From Struthio camelus (Eukaryota; Chordata; Aves; Struthioniformes; Struthionidae), in NCBI RefSeq assembly GCF_040807025.1, contig NC_090946.1, positions 3,018,001 through 3,082,000 of the forward strand: a stretch of 64,000 nt of DNA. The letters run 5' to 3'. Of the stretch, positions 45,201 to 57,200 are shown in pieces. The notes beneath the pieces were generated by a model. That model worked only from the letters and a program-made list of their open reading frames with translations, was not told the DNA's origin and did no database searches. The position numbers and the translations under genes are program-made. Position 1 is the first letter of the stretch. Every line of letters starts with the position of its first letter.

Positions 45201-48200
45201 ATGAATAGCTGTCCACAGGAGTTGCTTGTTGCTCTGTGTCTGCACTTGAGGTGGTTCAGACAAAACTGGGGACTGAATCGGTCATGAGGAAGAAGAGATG
45301 AGTCCATTTGACCAGATTTCTCTCTCTTCTGGCTCTGCAGGGCCTTGTTTTGTGCGTCTGTGTCACTGTTGCTGTAGAAACAATACTGGTGGTAAACAGT
45401 GTGAACTGGCTGTCCGGGGACTCTGAATCCCTGTGGAAATTCCAGGAACCTAAAGAAACTGAAGAAGGTTTTGGGCTGGGATCTGCCCTGGAGTTGTGGG
45501 GTAGTAAGAAAAGACAGGTGGGTTTACCCTTGTGCAGCAGCAGTTCAAAAGAGAGGTGTGCTCCCTGTAGTGCTTCCACACAGGTTGGGTTCCAGGAAGG
45601 ATGCAGATCTGAGTTGCATCCTTGCTGCCAAAAGAGCTGAGGGGTATGGTTTACAGCACCGTATGTGACGTACTTATGTATGTGTGAGCAAGCTGTTGTG
45701 GGGAGGAGGGTAGAAAGGCACAGGCAGCTTTTATTGCTGTTAACTAGAACAGGTCATATCCACAGCGAGGTGATGGGTAGAGTGGAGACCTCTCCTCCCT
45801 GTAGCACACTAAACATGGACTGCGTTTTGTCTTTTCCCAGCTCTTACATGTGTTAGCTATCACACTGTACACAAAAGCAAGACTATAAAAAAGCCCCCCG
45901 CACACGCACCTTTTTTGGCAAGGAAGAGGCTCGGCGCAGGATGTGATTGTCGTCTGTGGTTTGTTAGTACCAGTCCTAAGGGTTGGGAACCGACTGCAGA
46001 ATCATGTTGTTGTATCTTAGCCAGTCCTGGGAGAGTTTGGAAGAGGAGGAGTTGCTTGATAAAAGGCACCAGGAGAAGGATCAGGAAGTTACTTGGCAGG
46101 GATTGTTATCTAGAGAAGCAGATCCCAGCTGGTGAGGCACATTCTTGCTACAAGTGAGACATGGAGAGGGGATGATCCTTTTTGATGTTGCCTCTTACCT
46201 TGCCTTAACTTTCAATGGGATGGTGCTGAGAGGGTAGGAGAAGGTAGAGGCAGTGCTGCAGGACTTGGGGAGAAAAGCTGATGGGGGAGCAAGGATCAGA
46301 AAGGGGAGGAGCAGAGAAGCCTGCCAAAAAAAAGGCTGGCCTGTGCTGTTCCAGTCCTGTGGTGCCCTGCCTCCCTCTTGTTCTCCCATGTACCCCTGGC
46401 TCCTGGGAACTGTGATCTTATGAGCAAACTGCAGCAGCTGGAAGTGGAAATCAGAGGGCTGGAAACACATGCTCCTTTAGGGTTAGACTGCCTAAGTGTC
46501 TCTAGCATGCTACTGACACACAAACGTTTCCGTATGTCACCGAACTCCTAATCTCCTTTGCCTTGTTTGGAGTAAGGAAGGGGAAGGTACTGGACATCTT
46601 GTGAAGCAAAGAGGGAAGGAGTGTGTGCAGTGATAGTACCCCTTTGCAGAGTTCAGGGGGAATCTCCTTCCCAGAAGAGGGTTTCACAGGCTGACCATGT
46701 ACTTCCCAATGACCGTGTGCTGTTTTTCTCCTTCATCCTAGGCCCTTTAGCCTAAAGTTCAGACAGCCCTTTACTAGTACCTTTAAAAGACAGGGTCAGC
46801 TTAGCAGGAATGCAGTGCAAACCCGAACACTTCCTATGCTTTTGCTGTCCAAGTACTCCCATGATCTGGCCTTGTTCAGTTTGTGTGATGGGACAGAAGT
46901 GCAGTAGCACAAGGCTGTAGATTTCAACAGAGCTGGATTGGGACAGTAGGAAGTTCAGAGGATCAGTTCTTCCTCACTGAAAAACCTGAGCTGGTCATCT
47001 AAATGCTCACCACATTATGGAGAGCTGGAGAGGTGCTTTGCCTCTCCGAGCAAGGTGCAAGTTATGCAGAGCAGATCTACAGTTAGATCAGCTGCACCCC
47101 TGTCCCTGAATGCAGGCGGTTCTGTTTTCCTCCCTTGTGCTAGCTCTGCTATCTCTGCCTAGTGATTCATTTAGGCTCACCAGCCTGGAAGAAAACTGTC
47201 CATTCTCTTTCACAAGATTAATTCTTGCCAGGGGTAACAAGCTGAAGTGATTCACCAATGTGTGCCAGAAACAGAGCAAGGAAGGGAGAGGTGAGGTGTT
47301 ACAGCTGCGGATGGTCCTAGGGAGGATGAGGGCAGAGGAGAAGTGCCCCTTTTGGCAGGGTGAGATTGACTCTTAGGTCAGGTCAGCTGCTCTTTGAGCC
47401 ATATCTCAGAACTGAGATAAATACTTCTCTGGAGGTGTTGTTCTCTTTCCACCCTCAGCAGAGGGAGCCTAGAGAGCAAACTTGGGCTCTCTTCTGAAGT
47501 TAGTTGTCTAATAGGAAGAATGGTGATTCTCCCAGCTGGCATAGGACACTGTTCCTCAGATCAAGGAATGGAAATGCTGTTTCTCGCACACCTAGCATAG
47601 CACCACAAAGCACTGATGGATACAGATCACTGAATCACAGAATGGTTGAGGTTGGAAGGGACCTCTGGAGATCATCTCGTCCAATTCCCTGCTCTCACCA
47701 AGAGCACGTTGCCCAGGATTGTGTCCAGATGGCTTTTGAATATCTCTAGGGAGGGAGACTCCACTACCTCTCTGAGCGACCTGCTCCAGTGCTCCATCAC
47801 CCTCTCAGTAAAGTTTTTCCTCATGTTCGGACGGAATTTCCTGTGTTTCAGTTTGTGCCCGTTGCCTCCCGTCCTGTCAGTGGGCACCACTGAGAAGAGT
47901 CTGGCCCCATTCTCTTGACACCCTCCCTCCCCTCTGATACGCATTGATCAAATCCCACCCCCCTCGGTCTTCTCTTCTCCAGGCTGAACAGGCCCAACTC
48001 CCTCAGCCTTTCCTGATATGAGAGATGTTCCAATCCCTTAATTGTTTTAGTAGCCCTTTGCTGGACATGCTCCAAGAGCTCCATGTCTCTCTTGTACTGG
48101 GGAGTCCAGAACTGGACCCAGTACTCCAGGTGAGGCCTCCCCAGGGCTGAGTAGAAGGGCAGATCACCTCCCTCGACCTGCTGGCAACACTCTGCCTAAT

Positions 48201-51200
48201 GCACCCCAGGAGACCATTGGCCTCCTTGGCCACAAGGCCACACTGCTGGCTCGTGCTTAACTTATTGTCCACCAGCACTCCCAGGTCCTTCTCGGCAGAG
48301 CTGCTTCCCAGCAGGTCAACCCCCAGCCTGTACTGCTGCATGGCATTATTTCTCCCTAGGTGCAGGCCCTTGCACTTGCCTTTGTTGAACTTCAGGAGGT
48401 TCTTCTCCGCCCAGCTCTCCAGCCTGTCGAGGTCCTTCTGAATGGCAGCACAGGCTTCTGGTGTATCAGCCACTCCTCCCAGAAATGCCTAGTTGGACTT
48501 CTTGAGAACCTGTTGCAAAATATTTCCTGTGGGAGGAGAGAAGTATAGGATTTTGCATTTCTTGAGTTTAAAGTCCTACTGTGACTGAAGCAAAATCCAG
48601 CCCGAGTCTGGAGGAAATTGAAGTACATGTAATCTTTAAGCCTTCCTTTTTGGAGAAGCAAAGCAAAAAGGGGTAGGAGAGTTGATAATGCTCATCTGCC
48701 TGACTGTGTAGCACGTGTGCTCGGGAAACCCTGACAGGGGAGCGGCTCTACACAGTGTCTTGTACCTCCCACCCCTTCCGAACCAGAAGAAATCCAAGGA
48801 AATTAAATGGATTTGCTCAAATTAGTTGAGAAATACAAGGCTGAACAGCAAAGAATGGCTTTTAACACAAACTATGAGGATTAGTTTTCAGTCTCATACT
48901 TTGCGTGGTGGAAGATTTGATGGTCCTTCTTGAGCTTCCTCAAGCTCTTAAAGAATCCAGGTAGGGTTTGTCTAGAGACCAAGGTGCAACTGCTGGTGGT
49001 GAGGATCAGCAGTCTGAGGGTTAGTAGTGCCCAAAGAGATAGTTGGGAAAGTGGCTGCATGTGAAATACATTGCAGGTGACTGGAGTAAGAAGCCATATC
49101 CCTTGCTAGGAGCAGTGTTTTCTTATTGGAACTGTTGCCAGAGTTGCCCATCTGTGATCTGATCTAATAAATTCACTCCATCTCATGGTTTAACTGCTGT
49201 AGCTGGTCAGTGTATAGTCTAGCAGCAGCTGCTGGCATTCTTCTTGGCCTGTTGGTGCTGCCTCCCCACCTGCCTCTCAGCCTTGCTCGAATTCCCTGGT
49301 TACTCCTTGTGTACATCCAATTTTATAACCCAAAAGCGCAAACCAAACTGCTCTCCCAGCTTGTTCTGAAAGCCTGCCAACCCTGCTCGTGATAGGAATC
49401 CCTCCTGGAGCTGTAAACCCTGGAAGGGCTCCAGGTCCTGCCTAGATTCCTGTTCACTCCTGAGCCTGGTGTTTTGAGCCTGTCTTTGTCCAGGGAACGG
49501 GCAGCCTGGGATATGCCAGTTCTGTTCTTCAGGTCTTGAGAAATATCAGGAGGTGATTAGGGGCATTAAATGTGGGTCAGACCTGCTGGGTTAGTTCTTG
49601 GGGATCTTCTTGTGAAACCAGGCAGCAAAAGAGTGAGCTTCATATGGCTCTCTTGTCCAGATAGTCATCTCTGGTGGCAAGGGCATGCAGTGCTGCTAAA
49701 ATTAGACACCTGCTAACTTGCACCAGCATTGGGCTGGCCTCCAGGCTTACGGTGAGACAGATATGGTCACTGACAGGTTGTCCGGGTCTCTTGCTTAGAG
49801 GGTCATGGCATTCTCTTTGGATCTTACTGCAGTGCCTCTTTCTAGCTGGTGTGGGAGCCCAGTACCACTTTGGGCTCTGGGGCATTGGCAGTTACTTGTC
49901 AAAGCAAATGACTATGCAGAGCCAGGCTGTTGTACAGATGGGCTCACATCACTTGGTCAGAGCCCTTTTCACCTCTTCTTGAGGGTCACAGGAGGTATTG
50001 GGGTTTAGCTATTCCTTCCCATGCTGGGGAGTAGTAGCTGAGGTGATCACTGAAGCGATTCAAGGTGGTAAAGCACAGAGCGAAGCATGCTGCATCTCTA
50101 CTACCAGAGAAAACACAAGGAATGTGCTGGTTATGGAGCAGAGCTTGGAGCCAAGACCAGGGACTGAGGTTGGAGGTGTAGGGTTGGAGGAGCACAATGT
50201 AGAAAGAAAAAGCTCTTGCACTTAAGATAAGCAATGACCAGGCAGACTGCTGGCTCTGTGTCATATAATCTCTGTGCCTCTGTTCTCCATACTTTATCTG
50301 AAAATACTTGCAAGGGAGCGTCTTCCCCGCATAGCTAGTGGACTTCGGCATCTGTACTGCCCTGAGTCTATCTGGCAATGGCCTCACTGTTGCTCTGCTC
50401 GTCCATGCTTCTGGCAGGGGTTACTGTTCCCCTTGCTCCTTCCCAGAGAAATGGGATCCTTTCCTACTGCTGTAACATCTCACATGGCCTTTTCAGGGTG
50501 ACTGTTAATTGCTCGTGGCTCTCAGCCCAGAGTACCTCAGAGTCTGAATTTTAGACACTGCCTTTTGCCACAGGTATTCACTGAAGCTTAAAGTACCTGT
50601 AAAAATATTTGTGTGGATATTGGAGGTTTGGAGACTTAAATCTAGACAAGGACCAAAGTTTTATTTGCTATAAAAGCATCTGAGAAGAAGGTGAATTCAT
50701 AGACTGGGGAGAGTTGGGCTTGTTAGTGTATTAGTCGATTGGATGCGTTTCAGCAGAGTAAACCCACAAAGGGATGGATGTCTAGGAGGCACCCAGCTGT
50801 GAGTGCATGAGATTAGCTGGTAAAATACACTGCTCTACACGTATGTTGGGAGCCAGGTAGTAGATGCAACAACTGCAGTGAAAGGTGTTTGGAAGGAGGG
50901 AATTCAGAAATGGGAGTGAAATGTCTACGTTCTTCATCTGAACGTCTTTCCCCCAAAGGAATAAGGGAGGCTTATTGGAGGCTTGAAACCAGGCAAGCTG
51001 CTCTGGAAGCCCAACAAGCAAAGGGAAAGAGGCCCAGGAGGAGGAAAGGTGAGGGGCAGTCTGGTCTCCTGAAATGGAAGGCGCTGTGGTATGGCGGGCC
51101 GAAGCCTCCTCAGGCCTGGCATATGGAGATGTTGGGAAGTCAGGGTGGGAATGGCAGCAGACAGGACAGGAAGTGACTAAAACGTTGTGGTGTGTGTTGG

Positions 51201-54200
51201 TTTCACTCCTAAAATATGTGAGGTTGTTTCAGCAAAAGGACAGTTTGTTCTGTTTTCAAAGGTGACCTTGTACTCATTCGTGTCTCAAAAAAATACCCCA
51301 GGAGAATAGTCTTCTGGTTCTCTTCAGCCAATTGTTAGTTCCATTGCCCATTAGATGTAGCTGTATTCCTGGAGGTAGATGTCCAAGGAAGTGTTTTGAA
51401 GAGTACTGCTGTGGAGATGGTGTAGGGCACTTCCCCTTGGCATCGCTAGGAGAAGTAGATGATAGGTGAAGGGATCAGAATAGAAGGGATAGCAGCAGAG
51501 TTGTCTGCAGGATTAATGTTTGTGCTTTCTACTTCCTACACTAATTAAATGGTACCCAAGAGGGCCAGAAAGAAATGGGAAGGGCAGCTATCTCAGATGA
51601 GAGTTGCTGGCTCTCTGGTGTTGGAAGGATGAATAAACTGTCTTTATTTTGACCCTCCCTGGTACGGGGAGAACAATTTGGGGCTGCTTGTCAGCTCTTC
51701 CTTAGTTGATCTTTCATCAGGATGCGAAATGCCTGGAACCTAACACAGATCACAAAACTGAAAAAGCAATGTTTAGATATCCCTGCTTAGGACAACCTCA
51801 GCATTTGGCATTACAGTGACACATAATGTGTGCCTGACCAGTAGACTCTTACTCATTTCTTCGTGGGGCTGAGCTTTGTCTGGACCATTGGGGTTTCCTG
51901 TGGGTGGCAGTTTTGGAGATCTTTGCTGATCTCCCTCGCTTGCCCTATCCCTTTGGTCTGACATGAGGTATGTTGGTATAAGCTGAGCATTTGCTGCTGT
52001 GGAAGCTCGGGAAGTTCAGAGAGGCTGATCCTCTGTAAAAGTGGAAGGGGAAAGACAGTGGGATTTGGGCTCAGCAAATTTGAAAGTCCCATATTGCTGG
52101 CTGAACTGACACTGGGGGGGAAAAAAAAATTCCCAGTCGTGGAGCTACCCGCAAGGAGGAGTAGTCTTAGCTTAAGAGCCCAGGGCTGTAACATGCTGGG
52201 GTACTCTGGCAAGGCCTGCCTGGATGGGGTTGCACCAGGAAGCAGAGAGAGGCTTAGGAGGACTATAGCAATCTGCTGAGGAGGGTACTCAGTCCAGATC
52301 CAGTCTCTCTTGACCTTGCCCTGAAGTGGGCTGTGGGACAGAGGTAGCTGGCTCCTTCTGGGAAGAGATCTTCTGTGCTGAGGGAAGGATTTGTGCAGCT
52401 CCTACAAAATGTATGCTAGTGGAAAAGTGAGAATGGCATTGGCCTGTCATGGCTTTGCCTGCGTCTCTCACCCTTTGCAGGTACTACCCAAAAGCCAGCT
52501 ATTTACCTTGGTAGCAATTCCCTATATGCCAAGTGAGGATCAAAGCACATCAGAGTAGAAAGAGGTCCTGGAGCGTCACTACACAAGCCTGAGGCCTGGA
52601 GAACTGTATACTGACATCTCTCCTGCTATGGAGACCTGATTTGGGGGGCTGAGGGTTCAGGGCTTGTCCAGCTGTACCATGGGGAAGCTGCAGACTTCGG
52701 GAGGGGAGCATGTGGCTACAGAGTTGTCTGAGGTCCTAGCAGATATTGGGTGTCCCAAAACACCCTTGGAATTGCAGAAGCCTTTCCTCCCTCCTGTCTG
52801 CTCTGCATGCACTGAAATGTTGTTTTTCCCCACCCTCCCAAGACAACAATGACATGAAAGCGCTGTGGCCCAGGCCGAGTACATGAGAGGCATTGTAGGA
52901 CTGATGAGAGTTATTTGTATTGTGGAAGTGCTTTTGGGTCGTCTGCCATGACTGGGATCCTTTCCTCCTACGTACTGTGTAAATTAGGAGGAAAGACTCT
53001 TCCCTACCCACAGGAACAAGCAAAGGTGGGGGGGCCAGATTGCAGCTGATGCTGTATTGATGACAGCATGAGAGTTAGACTTTGGAATTCCATTTGCTGG
53101 AGGAGATGGTCCCCTTCTTTCCGTGTGCCGCAGCTGTGGGTTCCCCATTGCAAAGTGATTCTGGTTTTAGGTGTTTCTGCCCTTATCTATCCTCTTTGTC
53201 TTTTTTTTACCTCTGTGGTGTGGCTGCCTTTCACTTGCCTTGGAGGTTGTGCAGCAAATGAGATTGGGGAAAAGAGTCAGAACGTTTCCCTGATCCCACA
53301 ATACAGCTCCATCGATAGATCTAGTTAGACTGAAGTTAAGCTTCTATTGCTGCTGCTTCACATAGAGTGAATTCATGGCAGGCTGAGCTGGTGGAGTGAT
53401 ATCCTCTGAAACGTGTCACGTTTCTTCATTGGTCATAAAGCCCCCAACTTTCTCTTAGTGAATGATCAAATTATTCATTGCACACTCCCTGGGTGAACAG
53501 CATAGGATGGCAAGTGAGATCTGTCTTGGGCGATGTAATTAGCTCAGGATTAACCAACACAAAGCAAACTGATGATTGAATTGCCAAATGGGGCAAATCT
53601 CAACTTTTCAGCCAGACCTAAACCCTGGGGGGTTTATTAGCATAGCTGTTTTGGTTAAAAACATGTTTTTATTGCACACAAATAAAAGTGATAGAGGTAC
53701 ACGTGCACTAGTATAGCTGGTCCCTGTTCCTGTAGGGGACTAGACAAAGGACACAGCTATTTGGCAGCAGAGCTGATCTGGTGGCTACCTGCTGCAGGAA
53801 AGGGGGAAGGTTCCCTCTTCTCCCAGTCTGCTCCCTCTGGCAATCATCAGTTGCATCTGTGAGTTGCCTTAAAACGGTTGCAAATGATCACAGTCTTCTG
53901 CTGGCTTGGTCTTGTCCCATTTTAGCAAGCTCTAGCTGCTCCTAGAGGAGTGCTCTGAACGCTGGCGCTAGCACCACGCAGGCAGCAGCAGAGTGACCGG
54001 GCGCAGGGAAGGGGCAGCCACATGGGGAAGGGAGCTCTCTGCTAGTATATCCCCAGCTCAGCCTGAACCCTTCAGTCCCGGTGGGACTGCTGTCTTGCTT
54101 GGACTGTACCACCGGCCCTAATACAGCATCCTCCAGGGAGAAAAACAGGATCTGGGTCAGACCTGGCCATGCAGTCGCATTTCTGTCAGATTAGCTGGAG

Positions 54201-57200
54201 TGTAGAATCCAGAGTCTGTGCTGGCTCGGTGCCGCTTCCAGAAGGACAGACAATGCCTGATCTGGCGTGCAGTCTAGCAGGGCCGTAACTGTGTCTGCTC
54301 CAGAAGGAGATCTTAAAGTGAACTGTCAGAATGAACTTGTGCTGGTTTAGTGCTCTGGCTGCAGAGCGCACTGGCTAGGATAGGCTCCCAAAGGCTCTTG
54401 TGCAGCTGTGGTCGTAGCTGGACTTAAACCATAGAAAACTTCCCTGTGTCGTCCTGTTTTTCCTGTCCTGGCAGGAGCCGTAGGAGAACGTTTGGGGGCA
54501 AACCGGTTAACACGATGTAGCTTTCCGCCCTCGTGTCCTCTGTTAAGGAAATCCAAGTGTATCAGCCACACCAGGGTCTCTGCAAGGTGACAGCAGAGAA
54601 GGGGCTTTTCCCAGTATGTCGGTTGTATGGCACTTTCATGCTGTGCCTCGCTGCTACCTACTTTTTTAGGCTTCTCTTGTCCTTTGTCAGCTGGCCTAAA
54701 CTGTTTGCTATGACAAATGTCTGCTATGAACTAGGTTGCAAGTCACCATGCTTGTGACTGAAGTTGCATTTCAGCCCCGGTCTCCTGAGGTGAGAGGTTC
54801 ATGGTCAAATGTGACATGCCTGTGGTTGAGCCCAATTTAGTAGCCACTGTTCTGCAGCTTAACTAGGAGCCCTGAAATTCTTGCATCCAGCCTGGGAACC
54901 AAATATGGGTTATAAAGGGACTAGCTTGAATGTAGCCTCTTCTTGCCAGCATTTGGCATGCTGGACATTTTTAATCTCTTCAGGTTTTACCTTCCTGGGG
55001 TGGGGGGGGTGGGGGGGAAGTGTTTTTTGGTGTAATAGAGTGGCTTTTCCCCAAACCTGCCAACTAAAAGCAAGTGGCTGGAGTAAGGCAGCTAGTCAAA
55101 ACACAGGCCACAGTCTGGCCCTGCAGTTTGCCACCACCCACCTGGTTCCCCAAGCAGGAGACACCCACAGACTACAGGGCCCAGCATGCCCTGCTTCATT
55201 GTGCCCAGGCTTTAATCAGCTTAATAACAGAGAACTGCATGCTGGGACCTGTAGTTGTAAGCCTTGTTTCCAGGATTGGCTAGGAACAGGGGTAAGTGAA
55301 AAGCTAGTGATGGGGGGGGGGGGGGGGGGAGGTCGTTGGCATGCTTGCCTGGACTTGGCATGTCCTGGATTTCCCTGGTGTGCCTTAGCAAGGAATAAGA
55401 TACCTGACAAAATCATTTTGAAAGTCTCCAGCAGTTGCTGTCTTTACAGCTGTAAGAGCTGTCAAAGCTGTCCTAATAGAAACTGCAGCAGGCAGCTGAT
55501 GCCTCAAACCCTGAGCTGCAATTGCTATCGGACACGTTTCAGGCTGGGCAGGGCATATGCAGCTAATGGTCCGAACAAGTCAGAGGAAATGTGGTTACCT
55601 CCACTTCTTTCTCTGAAAGTGCAAAATGATAAAAGGGAAAGCTCCAAGTCAGGTTTCCGTAGCGTGTTTGCCCCTTTAACTTAAGCCTTCTGCACTCTTG
55701 CATGCACCTCTTCAGGGCAGAAGCAATTGTGAGACAGCCCCTGGATGCAAACTGTGGTTGTCCAAAATCGGGTTGTTTAGGTCTGCTGCCAAGATGAGGA
55801 AGGATCTCTTGGTGTATGTGGAGCTGGAATAGGCTGGGCTGGCTTCTCGTGTTGGCTTTGAGAGTGTTGCTCCAAAGGCTCCAGATCGGCAGGTTGTCAG
55901 CAAGTGAGAAATCAACCTTCCAGGTCTGAGCTCTGGGGCGTCTGCTCAGCTGGAGATGCTGTGGGTGGTTAGCATCCACAGACCTGTGACCGGCGTGCTG
56001 GCCTTCCAGGGAAGCTCTGCGTTTGCACCCTGCCTGCCAGACTTCTGAGCCTGTTTGGTCAGGGCTTTCCCTCGGCTTGGGCAAATGCAGTGATGAGAGG
56101 TGCGTCCTGCAGCAGGAGCTGAGCTGGGCTGATTAACAGTGGGGAGAAGGGTGGGTGCTCTCCCAGCACCTTATTGTGCTCTTGGCTCCAGAGATCAGTG
56201 CTTCACAGCTGGCTTTTGAGCTGCTGTTTGTGTGCCTCCTTCGGGAGTTAAGCAAGGTGTCAAAGGGTTAATGGCAGCTGAGATCTGCAGGGGTTGGTTG
56301 TTTAGGTTCTTCCCCCACCCAAAAGGTGGAGCCAGCATAGCTCCGCCTGCCCTATACATGTATATAAATATTTACATATAGGGAGTCCAAGGCACCCAAG
56401 TTAAGTCCTCAGTTAAACAGCAGAAGTACCTACTCCCCCCTTTCCCACCATGGGCATCTTGCAGTGCGGCCGTGCCAGGGCCTACCAGCCCCATCCCTCC
56501 CAAGCAGCCGTTTTCGACCGCCAGGTTGTGGACCACCAGCACAGAGGTGAGATGCAAGGCTTGGCTGTGGGGGGAAGGTTGTTTTGGGCAGAGACCACTA
56601 GAGACTAACCAGCCCCTCCAGGTAGCTGGAAATCTGGCTTGGCCCCTCATAGGAAGTTAGTTTCTTCTGTTCAGAAGAAGCAGAGCGTCAGGGGACTGCT
56701 TCCAGAAACCCTGGCCAGCAGGGGAGGGCTAGTCTGCTGGGAAGTGAGCCTGCCTGAAGGAGATATGTTTGAAACGGCTCTCTCCCAAAATGCTGGGGCT
56801 CTTCAGCCAAGCCAGAGTATGTGGCTGTCTCTTGTACAGCTGTATCTGTAAATCCTGCACAGGGCAGGCCTCCTCTCTGCTGCACTATGCTGACAGTTTA
56901 AAACTGGACACAACAAAGTGCTAACTGGTTCGGTGATTTTTAAGGAAAAGTGCTTTATAAGGTGATCTGATCCTCCACTATACCACAGCCAGGTACTCTT
57001 CCCCTGGTACCACCTTTACACCTTTAACTTAAACCTGTGGTGCATCTCCTAGAAAGAGCTGGTCTTGATTTAAAGATTATGAGTGACTGAGGATTTGGGA
57101 GTTTCAGGCACTGGGTTTGTGCTGTTGAATGGTAGCAGGAATGGCCCCAGCCCCCAAGAGCTGCGGTGAGTAGGTGCTATTCATGGCAAGTAGTCTTCTC

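Larger units (their letters stand above)
36413..47626. other. KDM2A intron 2, left part, no nested gene seen
   Basis: About 11 kb of intron with no supported coding region on either strand, only short chance frames and simple repeats (including A-runs near 44468). Conserved noncoding elements cannot be judged without alignment. Confidence 0.55.

Noticed and set aside
54881-55684. 267-codon plus-strand open frame in KDM2A intron 2
   Set aside because: It runs through an 18-base G homopolymer and across the ZNF143-type sites, has no recognisable domain and has a Cys/Trp-rich composition typical of translated noncoding DNA.
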